DNA of 5,829 nucleotides from Alphaproteobacteria bacterium (lineage in GTDB: Bacteria; Pseudomonadota; Alphaproteobacteria; UBA8366; GCA-2717185): the NCBI GenBank assembly GCA_016764135.1, contig JAESSL010000092.1, positions 1-5,829 of the forward strand. Reading direction: 5' to 3'. Under the pieces are notes generated by a model. That model was not told the DNA's origin. It ran no database searches and was given only the letters and a program-made list of their open reading frames with translations. A program made the translations under genes and the position numbers. Of this stretch, positions 1 through 5,829 are shown piece by piece. The stretch's first letter is position 1; the number at the start of each line of letters is the position of its first letter.

Positions 1-1788
1 ACGCCCCACGGCGTAACCCTGCATGCCGCGTGGGTTGGATCCGGCCTTGAGAATGCCGTTCTCCTGAGCAGCGGCGCACATCCGGCCTTCCGACCAATCG
101 TCGCCGACTTCCACATCGTGGCCCCGACGCTTGAGTTCGTCGATTGTCGCTTGCGGAAAGCGCCCTTCGAGCACCAGTCTGCCCGGTTTCGCCGGGCGCG
201 GGAAAAACGAATTCGGAAAATGCTCCGAATGCCAGGACGGCGCGTCGATGGCTTCCTGCAAGTTCATGCCGAATTGGGTGTGACGCAGGAATACGTTCAC
301 TTGCCATTGATCCTGCTGATCGCCGCCCGGCGTACCAAACACCATGTAGGGCTCGCCATCCTTCAACGCCATGGACGGCGACAAGGTCGTGCGCGGTCGT
401 TTGCCCGGCACCAGCGTGGCGGGGCGGTCTTCCTCCAACCAGAACATCTGCGCCCGGCTGTTCAGACAAAAGCCCAGCTCGGGGATGGTCGGCGAGCTTT
501 GCAGCCAACCGCCACTTGGCATACACGCCACCATATTGCCGTGGCGGTCGATGACGTCCACGTGACAGGTATCGCCTCGCACCTGACTCTGCTTGCCGAC
601 CGTCGGTTCGCCGATGCCGAATTTGGCGTATTTGTCGTCGCCCGCCGCCGCGACATGAGCCGCATAATCAACGGCGCCGCCATAGCCTTCGATCTCGCCG
701 GGGCGGAATTCCAGCGACGCGCGATCCATGTCGATCAATTCGCGGCGCGCGCGGTTGTAATCATCCGACAACAAGGTGTCCATTGGCGTTTCGACGAAGT
801 TGGGGTCACCGTAAAAGGCTTCCCGATCCGCAAAAGCGAGTTTGGCCGCCTCCACCGCCACATGAACAAAGTCAGGACCGGTCGGATCCATCGCCTTCAA
901 GCCGTATTCCTTCAGCAACGCCAATTGCTGCAAAAGCACAGGACCCTGACCCCAGGGGCCGGTTTTCATCACTGTGTAGCCGCGGAAATCATAGGTTTGC
1001 GGCTCGTCATATGACGCCCGCCATTTGGCCATGTCGTCACCGGTCAAAACACCGGAATGACGCCGCCCACTAACATCCATAACTTCGTTTTCACGGCAGA
1101 ACTTATCCATCGCCTCGGCGACGAAACCTTCATACCAGGCATTGCGCGTCGCATCGATTTGCGCCTCCCGACTACCGCCCGCAGCCTTGCCTTCGGCGAT
1201 CAACCGTTGCCAGGTCGCAGCCATCGTTGGATTGTAAAACAACGTGCCCGGCACAGGCGGGCGCCCGTTTGGCAGGAACAACGCCGCCGATGTCGGCCAC
1301 TCGGTCTCGAACAGTTCACGCACCGTGTTGACCGTATCCGTAATGCGCGGCACCACGGGCACGCCGTTGATGGCGTAGGAGATCGCCGGTTCGAAAATTT
1401 GCTCCAGCGTCATGGTGCCGTGATCGCGCAACATCAACATCCAGGCGTCAAAGGCGCCCGGCACCACCGTGGCCAGCAACCCGCTGCCCGGCACCATATC
1501 CAGTCCCAATCCCTTGTAATGAGCGATGGTTGCGCCATCCGGCGCCACGCCCTGCCCGCAGATTACCTGCGATTTACGCTGGTCCGCCCGGTAAATGAGC
1601 GCGGGCATATCACCGCCCGGACCATTGAGATGAGGCTCACAGACCTGTAAGGTCATTCCAGCGGCGACGGCGGCGTCAAAGGCGTTGCCGCCAGCTTCCA
1701 GCATTTTCATCGCGACACTGGAGGCGAGCCAGTGCGTCGATGAGGCCACGCCATAAGTACCGAGGATTTCCGGACGTGTCGTAAACAT
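1..1788 (-). CDS. Gamma-glutamyltransferase-family Ntn-hydrolase (C-terminus cut by window edge)
   Basis: The minus-strand frame is open from the ATG at 1788-1786 to base 1, giving 596 codons with no stop. The protein belongs to the GGT family (peptidase T3), Ntn-hydrolases that cleave themselves before a threonine, which then acts as nucleophile. The N-terminal part shows GGNAFDAAVAAG (about residues 32-43) and HLNGPGGD. The nucleophile is read as Thr407 in GDTCHVDVID, giving a large subunit of about 1-406 and a small subunit from 407. KRPRTTLSP (about 463-471) and GTPGG (485-489) match the family's oxyanion region. The last visible residues, ending NPRGMQGYAVGR, align with the extreme C-terminus of E. 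coli Ggt, so only a few residues are missing. No signal peptide is seen, so it is probably cytoplasmic, unlike E. coli Ggt. Several donor-binding residues differ from classical GGT (Gln79, Gly427, Arg445, Met448), so glutathione may not be the substrate. An SD-like GGGAG lies 6 nt before the ATG. Family is confident, substrate is not. Confidence 0.93.
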   Translation of the reverse strand, partial: MFTTRPEILGTYGVASSTHWLASSVAMKMLEAGGNAFDAAVAAGMTLQVCEPHLNGPGGDMPALIYRADQRKSQVICGQGVAPDGATIAHYKGLGLDMVPGSGLLATVVPGAFDAWMLMLRDHGTMTLEQIFEPAISYAINGVPVVPRITDTVNTVRELFETEWPTSAALFLPNGRPPVPGTLFYNPTMAATWQRLIAEGKAAGGSREAQIDATRNAWYEGFVAEAMDKFCRENEVMDVSGRRHSGVLTGDDMAKWRASYDEPQTYDFRGYTVMKTGPWGQGPVLLQQLALLKEYGLKAMDPTGPDFVHVAVEAAKLAFADREAFYGDPNFVETPMDTLLSDDYNRARRELIDMDRASLEFRPGEIEGYGGAVDYAAHVAAAGDDKYAKFGIGEPTVGKQSQVRGDTCHVDVIDRHGNMVACMPSGGWLQSSPTIPELGFCLNSRAQMFWLEEDRPATLVPGKRPRTTLSPSMALKDGEPYMVFGTPGGDQQDQWQVNVFLRHTQFGMNLQEAIDAPSWHSEHFPNSFFPRPAKPGRLVLEGRFPQATIDELKRRGHDVEVGDDWSEGRMCAAAQENGILKAGSNPRGMQGYAVGR

Positions 1789-1794
1789 TTTATT

Positions 1795-1799
1795 CTCCC
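1795..1799 (-). promoter_or_regulatory. Ribosome binding site of the GGT-family gene
   Basis: On the minus strand GGGAG precedes the ATG at 1788-1786 by 6 nt (AATAAA). This is a good Shine-Dalgarno match at normal spacing and supports the chosen start, which also gives an N-terminus that begins just before the conserved family sequence. Confidence 0.7.
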
Positions 1800-1812
1800 G
1801 TGGAGGATTATT

Positions 1813-1824
1813 CGGTGAATACCG
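1813..1824. repeat. Short inverted repeat CGGT-GAAT-ACCG in the GGT leader
   Basis: CGGT (1813-1816) and ACCG (1821-1824) are exact inverse complements around a 4-nt loop. The repeat would lie in the 5' leader of the minus-strand GGT-family transcript if the candidate promoter is right. It could be a small hairpin or half of an operator, but a 4-bp stem is short enough to occur by chance. Confidence 0.3.
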
Positions 1825-1832
1825 TTTGCCAG

Positions 1833-1861
1833 ACTGTACCCCTTGGTACCTCCGCAAACAA
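1833..1861 (-). promoter_or_regulatory. Candidate sigma70-type promoter for the GGT-family gene
   Basis: Reading the minus strand, TTGTTT (complement of 1856-1861) is followed after exactly 17 nt by TACAGT (complement of 1833-1838). The -35 matches the consensus at 3 of 6 positions and the -10 at 4 of 6. Transcription would start near 1826 and leave a leader of roughly 38 nt. The elements are weak and were found by eye, so this is only a candidate. Confidence 0.35.
1836..1849. repeat. Inverted repeat GTACC-CCTT-GGTAC over the candidate -10
   Basis: GTACC (1836-1840) and GGTAC (1845-1849) form a perfect 5-bp inverted repeat with a 4-nt spacer. It overlaps the candidate -10 (1833-1838) of the minus-strand GGT-family gene, a position where a bound repressor would block transcription. 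An operator role is inference; the arms are short and no regulator gene is visible in the window. Confidence 0.35.
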
Positions 1862-1914
1862 TTCCCCACTGGTTATCCTCCGCCCCTGTCCTCCAAAGGT
1901 AATTCGCCGCCGGG

Positions 1915-1943
1915 TTGACGTCGCTTGAATGGCGTCACATCTT
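1915..1943 (+). promoter_or_regulatory. Candidate promoter for the MBL hydrolase-pepN unit
   Basis: TTGACG (1915-1920, 5 of 6 matches to the -35 consensus) is followed after 17 nt by CATCTT (1938-1943), a poor -10 with 3 of 6 matches. A start near 1950 would give a leader of about 22 nt before the ATG at 1973. A 5-bp inverted repeat, TGACG (1916-1920) and CGTCA (1933-1937), sits between and over the two elements and could be an operator. It is the only good -35 in this gap for the plus strand. Confidence 0.4.
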
Positions 1944-1963
1944 TCTAACCATTGTTCATTTAT

Positions 1964-1967
1964 GAGG
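1964..1967 (+). promoter_or_regulatory. Ribosome binding site deciding the MBL hydrolase start
   Basis: GAGG at 1964-1967 lies 5 nt before the ATG at 1973 and 11 nt before a second ATG at 1979. The spacing favours 1973. A TTG at 1952 would extend the frame by seven codons but lies upstream of this site, so it is unlikely to be used. Confidence 0.6.
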
Positions 1968-1972
1968 CGCCC

Positions 1973-2872
1973 ATGCCAATGTCCGTCCCCTTCGTTAAAG
2001 AAATCGAATTTGAATACGGTAAGGTGGACCAGGTGTCCCCCATGATCCGCCGGGTTATTGCGGAAAACCCCGGCCCTTTCACCTATAAGGGCACCGGCAC
2101 CTACATCATCGGGCGCGGCAATGTCGCGATCATCGACCCCGGCCCCCTGGACGACGCGCATATTGAAGCGACGCTCAAGGCGGTGGAAGGTGAAACCGTC
2201 ACGCATATTCTGGTGACGCACACCCATCGGGACCATTCCCCGGCGGCCGCGCCCATGAAGGAACGCACCGGCGCGCCGACCTATGGCTATGGCCCCCATG
2301 GCGGCGACCGCGGCGGACCGAAGGTCGAAGAAGGCGGCGATTTTGCGTTTGTCCCCGATCACGTCATCAAGGACGGCGGCGTTATCCAAGGCGATGGCTG
2401 GACCTTTGAGGCCGTCCACACGCCGGGTCACACGTCGAACCATCTGTGCTTCTGGTTGAAAGAAGAAAACGCGCTGTTTTCCGGCGATCACGTCATGGGA
2501 TGGTCGACATCCATCGTCTCTCCCCCCGATGGCGATATGGCGCAATATATGGCGTCGCTGAACAAGCTGCTCGATCGGGACGATTCGGTTTTCTGGCCGA
2601 CACACGGCCCGCCGATCCGCGACACCAAACCCTTTGTTCAATCCTTCATTCAGCACCGGCAACGTCGCGAGGACCAGATCCTCGAATGCATCGCAGATGG
2701 GCAAACAATTATTGGCGACATGGTGCCGATTATCTACGTCAACGCCCGCCCGCAATTGTATGGCGCCGCCGCCCGGTCAATGCTGGCGCATCTGATCCAG
2801 ATGCAGGCGGAAGGCAAAGTTTTGTGCGATGGGGAACCTGGCCCAGACACGGTTTATTCCCTGCCCGGTTAA
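1973..2872 (+). CDS. LACTB2-like metallo-beta-lactamase-fold hydrolase
   Basis: A 299-residue protein of the metallo-beta-lactamase superfamily, closest by eye to the LACTB2-like/glyoxalase II-like group with a C-terminal winged-helix domain. All expected metal ligands are visible: the HxHxDH motif at His83, His85, Asp87, His88, then His153 in HTPGH (149-153), Asp172 in SGDH and His211 in THG. Asp55 in IIDPG is the usual turn after the first strands. Residues from about 228 (HRQRREDQIL) to 290 (HLIQMQAEGKV) look like the winged-helix tail common in this group. It should be a soluble two-zinc hydrolase, with no signal peptide seen. The substrate cannot be named: superfamily members cleave thioesters, phosphodiesters, lactams or RNA. 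The start at 1973 is chosen from the GAGG site. It is divergent from the GGT-family gene and lies 62 bp before pepN with no convincing terminator between, so co-transcription with pepN is likely. Confidence 0.93.
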   Translation: MPMSVPFVKEIEFEYGKVDQVSPMIRRVIAENPGPFTYKGTGTYIIGRGNVAIIDPGPLDDAHIEATLKAVEGETVTHILVTHTHRDHSPAAAPMKERTGAPTYGYGPHGGDRGGPKVEEGGDFAFVPDHVIKDGGVIQGDGWTFEAVHTPGHTSNHLCFWLKEENALFSGDHVMGWSTSIVSPPDGDMAQYMASLNKLLDRDDSVFWPTHGPPIRDTKPFVQSFIQHRQRREDQILECIADGQTIIGDMVPIIYVNARPQLYGAAARSMLAHLIQMQAEGKVLCDGEPGPDTVYSLPG

Positions 2873-2878
2873 GCCAGC

Positions 2879-2934
2879 CCCTTGGTGGCGACCCTGGACC
2901 TTTCGATAACGATTCCAACCCTTCGGTGGCGACC
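2879..2934 (+). repeat. Near-identical direct repeat in the pepN leader
   Basis: CCCTTGGTGGCGACC (2879-2893) recurs as CCCTTCGGTGGCGACC (2919-2934), differing only by one inserted C; the 10-nt core GGTGGCGACC is exact in both, 41 nt apart. The second copy ends right before the pepN ATG and supplies its only SD-like sequence, GGTGG at 2925-2929, 5 nt from the ATG. The first copy is followed by CTG, in another frame. The 62-bp gap holds no clear terminator. Confidence 0.75.
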
Positions 2935-5595
2935 ATGACAAAGACTGCACCCAGCGAGATCCATCTGGCGGACTACAAACCGACGCCCTACGCCATCGAC
3001 GCCATTGACCTCTCCTTCGATCTTGGCGAGGAAGCGACTCTGGTCCAGTCGCGTTTGAGCGTGCGCCGACGAGACGATGCGGACACCGGCGCACCGCTCG
3101 TCCTCGATGGCCAGAATATGGTCCTGAAATCAGTGAAAATCGACGGGCGGCTGCTGGAATCCCACGCCTATGCGGTGACGCCGGATACGCTGATCATCGA
3201 GAACCCGCCCGCCAACTTTATGCTGGAAATCGAAAATACAATCGAGCCCCAGAACAATACGGCGCTGGAGGGACTCTATAAATCCAGCGGCAATTTTGTC
3301 ACGCAATGCGAGGCGGAGGGTTTTCGGAAGATCACATACGCGCTGGATCGCCCGGATGTCCTCTCGGTCTACAGTACGGAAATTTGCGCCGATAAATCGC
3401 TCTATCCCGTATTGCTCTCGAATGGCAATCTCGTCGATTCTGAAGATCTGCCCAACAATCGACACCGGGTAAAGTGGCGCGATCCACATCCAAAACCATC
3501 TTATCTGTTCGCGCTGGTTGCGGGCGACCTGGCCAGCGTTGAGGACAGTTTCACGACAAAATCCGGACGTGACGTCACCCTGCAAATTTTCGTGGAGCAC
3601 AGTAAAGAGGACCGCTGCGACTTCGCCATGGAATCGCTGAAAACCTCAATGCGCTGGGACGAAGACGTGTTCGGGCTGGAATACGATCTGGATATTTTCA
3701 TGATTGTCGCAGTCAGCGACTTCAACATGGGGGCGATGGAAAACAAGGGTCTGAACGTCTTTAACGACAAATACGTATTGGCCCGCCCGGACACCGCCAC
3801 CGACGCGGATTACGCCAATATCGAAGCCATCATCGCCCATGAATATTTCCACAACTGGACCGGCAACAGGGTGACCTGCCGGGACTGGTTTCAGCTCAGC
3901 CTCAAAGAAGGTCTGACCGTATTCCGGGATCAGGAGTTTTCCGCCGATCAACGCTCGCGACCAGTCCAGCGCATCGGCGACGTTCGCACCTTACGCGCCC
4001 GGCAATTCGCCGAGGATTCCGGCCCCTTCGCCCATCCGGTGCAGCCAAAATCCTATATCGAGATCAACAATTTCTATACCGCCACGGTCTATGAAAAGGG
4101 CGCCGAGGTCGTGCGAATGATCCACACCTTGATCGGGCCCGAGGCGTTTCGAAAGGGCATGGACCTTTATTTTAAACGTCATGACGGCGAAGCGGCGACA
4201 GTGGAGGATTTCAGCGCCGCCATGGCCGATTCCAGCGGCGAAGACTTTTCTCAATTTCGAAACTGGTATGATCAGGCGGGGACTCCGACACTCCATGCGA
4301 CAGGCGAGTATGATGCGGATTCCCGAACCTACGCCCTGACCGTGACGCAAACACAATCCTCAACGCCGGGTCAAACAGACAAAAAACCTGTGCTTGCGCC
4401 ACTCGCCATGGGACTGATCGGGCCGGACGGCGCGGATTTACCGCTGCGTCTGGACGGTGAAGCCGCCCCCACCGACCCAAAAGACCAACCAACGCAGCTT
4501 GTGTTGCGCGTCTGCGAAAAAAGTCAGGTTTTTAGGTTTATTGACGTACCCGAGCGCCCAATTCCATCCCTGCTTCGAGGCTTTTCCGCCCCGGTTCGTC
4601 TGACAATGGAGATGGACGAATCCGAACGCGCGTTTCTCATGTCTCATGACAGCGACCCGTTCAACCGGTGGGAAGCCGGTCAGCAATTCGCCACCGACAT
4701 CTTGCTGGACCGGGTGAATGCGCTGCAAACCGGCGCCGACATCACCCCGGCGAACGCCTTTATCGACGCCCTCGCCGCATCCGTTGGCGACGCCGCGTTG
4801 GACAAGGCGTTTCTGGCGCAAATGTTAACGCTTCCCGGCGAGCAATATATCGCGGCGCGCATGAACATTGTCGATGTGGACGCCATCCACAGCGCGCGCG
4901 AAGGCTTGCGGGTCGAGATTGCCGAGCAACTGACCGATTCTATGACTCGGCTCTATCACGACAACGCCAGCAATCAGACCTATGCGCCGGATGCATCCTC
5001 TGCCGGACGACGGCGCTTGCGCAACACGGCGCTGGCCTACCTCGCCGCTGCGGGCACGCAAACCGGTCTCGATTTGTGCCGCGCGCAATTTCAGCATGCA
5101 GACAATATGACCGACACAATGGCGGCGCTGGAGATCCTGTCTCATATCGACGCCCCCGCCAGGATGGAAGCGCTCGACGCCTTCTATGAACGCTGGAAAG
5201 ACGACAATATCGTCGTGGATAAATGGCTGGCGCTTCAGGCTGCATCCTCCTTGCCGGGAACTCTGGACAATGTCATTACGCTGCTGGATCACGAATCCTT
5301 TTCAATCCGGATCCCCAACAAGGTCCGCGCGCTGGTCGGCGCTTTTTGCAGCGGAAATCAAGCGCGTTTCCACGCTGCCAATGGCGCAGGCTACGCCTTT
5401 CTGGCGGACCGGGTACTGGAGCTCGACGCCCTGAACCCGCAAGTTGCGGCGCGGCTAATGGGACCGCTGGGCCCTTGGCGCAAATTCGACTCTGACCGTC
5501 AGACGTTGATGAAGGGTCAAATTCAACGGATCCTCGATTCAGAACGCCCTCTGTCGCCGGATGTCTTTGAAATTGCGACCAAGAGCCTTGCGTGA
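2935..5595 (+). CDS. pepN: Aminopeptidase N, M1 family zinc metallopeptidase
   Basis: An 886-residue protein, close to the 870 of E. coli PepN. It removes N-terminal amino acids from peptides in the cytoplasm, a late step of protein turnover. All key motifs are present at an offset of about +5 from E. coli: the N-terminus-recognising Gln124 and Glu126 in TQCEAEGF, the GAMEN motif at 266-270, zinc ligands His302 and His306 with catalytic Glu303 in HEYFH, the third ligand Glu325 in LKEGLTVFRDQEFS, and Tyr386 in VYEKGAEV. The order is an N-terminal beta domain (to about 190), the thermolysin-like catalytic domain (to about 440), an Ig-like beta domain (to about 545) and a helical C-terminal domain. 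No signal peptide is seen. The frame is open far upstream into the MBL gene, but homology starts near the ATG at 2935. A GTG at 2926 is an alternative start with no better SD. Likely co-transcribed with the MBL hydrolase. Confidence 0.97.
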   Translation: MTKTAPSEIHLADYKPTPYAIDAIDLSFDLGEEATLVQSRLSVRRRDDADTGAPLVLDGQNMVLKSVKIDGRLLESHAYAVTPDTLIIENPPANFMLEIENTIEPQNNTALEGLYKSSGNFVTQCEAEGFRKITYALDRPDVLSVYSTEICADKSLYPVLLSNGNLVDSEDLPNNRHRVKWRDPHPKPSYLFALVAGDLASVEDSFTTKSGRDVTLQIFVEHSKEDRCDFAMESLKTSMRWDEDVFGLEYDLDIFMIVAVSDFNMGAMENKGLNVFNDKYVLARPDTATDADYANIEAIIAHEYFHNWTGNRVTCRDWFQLSLKEGLTVFRDQEFSADQRSRPVQRIGDVRTLRARQFAEDSGPFAHPVQPKSYIEINNFYTATVYEKGAEVVRMIHTLIGPEAFRKGMDLYFKRHDGEAATVEDFSAAMADSSGEDFSQFRNWYDQAGTPTLHATGEYDADSRTYALTVTQTQSSTPGQTDKKPVLAPLAMGLIGPDGADLPLRLDGEAAPTDPKDQPTQLVLRVCEKSQVFRFIDVPERPIPSLLRGFSAPVRLTMEMDESERAFLMSHDSDPFNRWEAGQQFATDILLDRVNALQTGADITPANAFIDALAASVGDAALDKAFLAQMLTLPGEQYIAARMNIVDVDAIHSAREGLRVEIAEQLTDSMTRLYHDNASNQTYAPDASSAGRRRLRNTALAYLAAAGTQTGLDLCRAQFQHADNMTDTMAALEILSHIDAPARMEALDAFYERWKDDNIVVDKWLALQAASSLPGTLDNVITLLDHESFSIRIPNKVRALVGAFCSGNQARFHAANGAGYAFLADRVLELDALNPQVAARLMGPLGPWRKFDSDRQTLMKGQIQRILDSERPLSPDVFEIATKSLA

Positions 5596-5619
5596 TGACG
5601 CGGTTATCACGAACCTTTT
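5593..5619 (+). terminator. Weak terminator-like hairpin at the pepN stop
   Basis: TGATGAC (5593-5599) can pair with GTTATCA (5603-5609) around a GCG loop, making seven pairs including one G-U; the stem begins on the pepN stop codon. A short run of four T (5616-5619) follows six bases after the stem. The stem is AT-rich and the T-run short and displaced, so termination would be inefficient at best. Confidence 0.25.
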
Positions 5620-5657
5620 AGCGCCATTTTCACAGCAAGCCGATAAGATGCGCTAAA
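5617..5657. repeat. 8-bp inverted repeat TTTAGCGC...GCGCTAAA
   Basis: TTTAGCGC (5617-5624) and GCGCTAAA (5650-5657) are perfect inverse complements separated by 25 nt. The pair fills most of the 78-bp gap between pepN and the oxidoreductase gene. The loop is long for a terminator, so a protein-binding site or RNA leader fold is as likely. The left arm can also pair as AGCGCC (5620-5625) with GGCGCT (5665-5670), which overlaps the SD-like AAAGG at 5662-5666. Confidence 0.5.
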
Positions 5658-5661
5658 CAGC

Positions 5662-5666
5662 AAAGG
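5662..5666 (+). promoter_or_regulatory. Ribosome binding site of the oxidoreductase gene
   Basis: AAAGG at 5662-5666 lies 7 nt before the ATG at 5674. It is a moderate Shine-Dalgarno match at normal spacing and supports that start. Its last two bases lie within the GGCGCT arm (5665-5670), which could pair with upstream sequence. Confidence 0.5.
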
Positions 5667-5673
5667 CGCTTCC

Positions 5674-5829
5674 ATGTCGGAAAACAGTTCAACTCTCCTC
5701 AAAACGGATATATGCGTGATCGGCGCCGGGTCTGGCGGCCTTTCCGTCGCGGCGGGCGCATCCCAGATGGGCGCCAATGTCGTCCTCGTCGAACGCGGCA
5801 AAATGGGCGGCGATTGCCTCAACTACGGC
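5674..5829 (+). CDS. FAD-dependent pyridine nucleotide-disulfide oxidoreductase (N-terminal fragment)
   Basis: Only the first 52 codons are in the window; the frame is open at the right edge. Residues 13-22 (ICVIGAGSGG) are the FAD-binding Rossmann GxGxxG motif, with Gly17, Gly19 and Gly22. Glu40, at the end of the second strand (VVLVE), is the residue that normally contacts the FAD ribose. MGGDCLNYG (44-52) is the start of the CxxxxC redox-active disulfide, Cys48 being the first cysteine; the second is expected as residue 53, just outside. This motif marks the class I disulfide reductase family (dihydrolipoamide dehydrogenase, glutathione reductase, mercuric reductase). The MGGDCLNYG form leans to the mercuric reductase/dihydrolipoamide dehydrogenase-like branch, but the substrate cannot be fixed from this fragment. 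It lies 78 bp after pepN on the same strand; whether it shares that transcript is unclear. Confidence 0.9.
   Translation, partial: MSENSSTLLKTDICVIGAGSGGLSVAAGASQMGANVVLVERGKMGGDCLNYG

Noticed and set aside
118..1014. A 298-codon open frame on the plus strand, antisense to the GGT-family gene
   Set aside because: It is a shadow of the minus-strand gene in GC-rich codons. The translation is rich in Arg and His with no recognisable domain, while the opposite strand gives a convincing GGT-family protein.
1057..1650. A 197-codon open frame on the plus strand within the GGT-family gene
   Set aside because: Same reason: Arg/His-rich low-quality translation lying wholly antisense to conserved GGT coding sequence.
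1952..1972. TTG start for the MBL gene, seven codons upstream
   Set aside because: The GAGG ribosome binding site lies inside this extension and is correctly spaced for the ATG at 1973.
1808..2755. A 315-codon open frame on the minus strand over the MBL gene
   Set aside because: Long but antisense to a protein with a complete zinc-ligand set. Its translation shows no known motif and has the composition typical of antisense frames.
2446..2934. Upstream extension of the pepN frame, overlapping the MBL gene by over 400 bp
   Set aside because: The extra 163 residues are Arg-rich and not PepN-like, they lie in another frame of the MBL gene, and PepN homology and family length fit the ATG at 2935.
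2873..2934. Possible terminator between the MBL gene and pepN (CCAG/CTGG pairing at 2874-2897)
   Set aside because: The stem is only four base pairs with a long loop and no T-run follows, so it does not support termination.
5644..5649. TAAGAT as a -10 for the oxidoreductase gene
   Set aside because: No acceptable -35 hexamer lies 16-18 nt upstream, so a promoter could not be supported.

Overview
The window is dense, GC-rich bacterial chromosome with four protein-coding genes and short intergenic gaps. The aminopeptidase N and the metallo-hydrolase read like alphaproteobacterial proteins, so an alphaproteobacterium is my best guess. That rests on general family resemblance, not on a database search.

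Layout. (1) Positions 1-1788, minus strand: a gamma-glutamyltransferase-family Ntn-hydrolase, complete at its N-terminus and cut by the left window edge within a few residues of its expected C-terminus. (2) Positions 1789-1972: a 184-bp divergent intergenic region with candidate promoters for both directions and several short inverted repeats. (3) Positions 1973-2872, plus strand: a LACTB2-like metallo-beta-lactamase-fold hydrolase with a complete zinc-ligand set. (4) Positions 2935-5595, plus strand: a full-length M1-family aminopeptidase N (pepN) with all its catalytic motifs. It lies 62 bp after gene 3, probably in the same transcript. (5) Positions 5674-5829, plus strand: the first 52 codons of an FAD-dependent pyridine nucleotide-disulfide oxidoreductase, cut by the right edge just before the second redox cysteine.

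How the genes may relate. The GGT-like enzyme and PepN are both amide or peptide hydrolases with no visible export signal, so a role in cytoplasmic peptide or gamma-glutamyl-compound turnover is plausible. The MBL hydrolase has no assignable substrate. These links are inference from proximity only. The content is mostly housekeeping, and I see no mobile element, CRISPR array, RNA gene or clearly new system. The most notable point is the GGT homologue: it keeps the catalytic threonine but lacks most residues that bind the gamma-glutamyl donor in classical GGTs, which suggests a different substrate. Smaller points are a near-perfect 15/16-nt direct repeat ending at the pepN start codon and a pair of competing inverted repeats ahead of the oxidoreductase gene.
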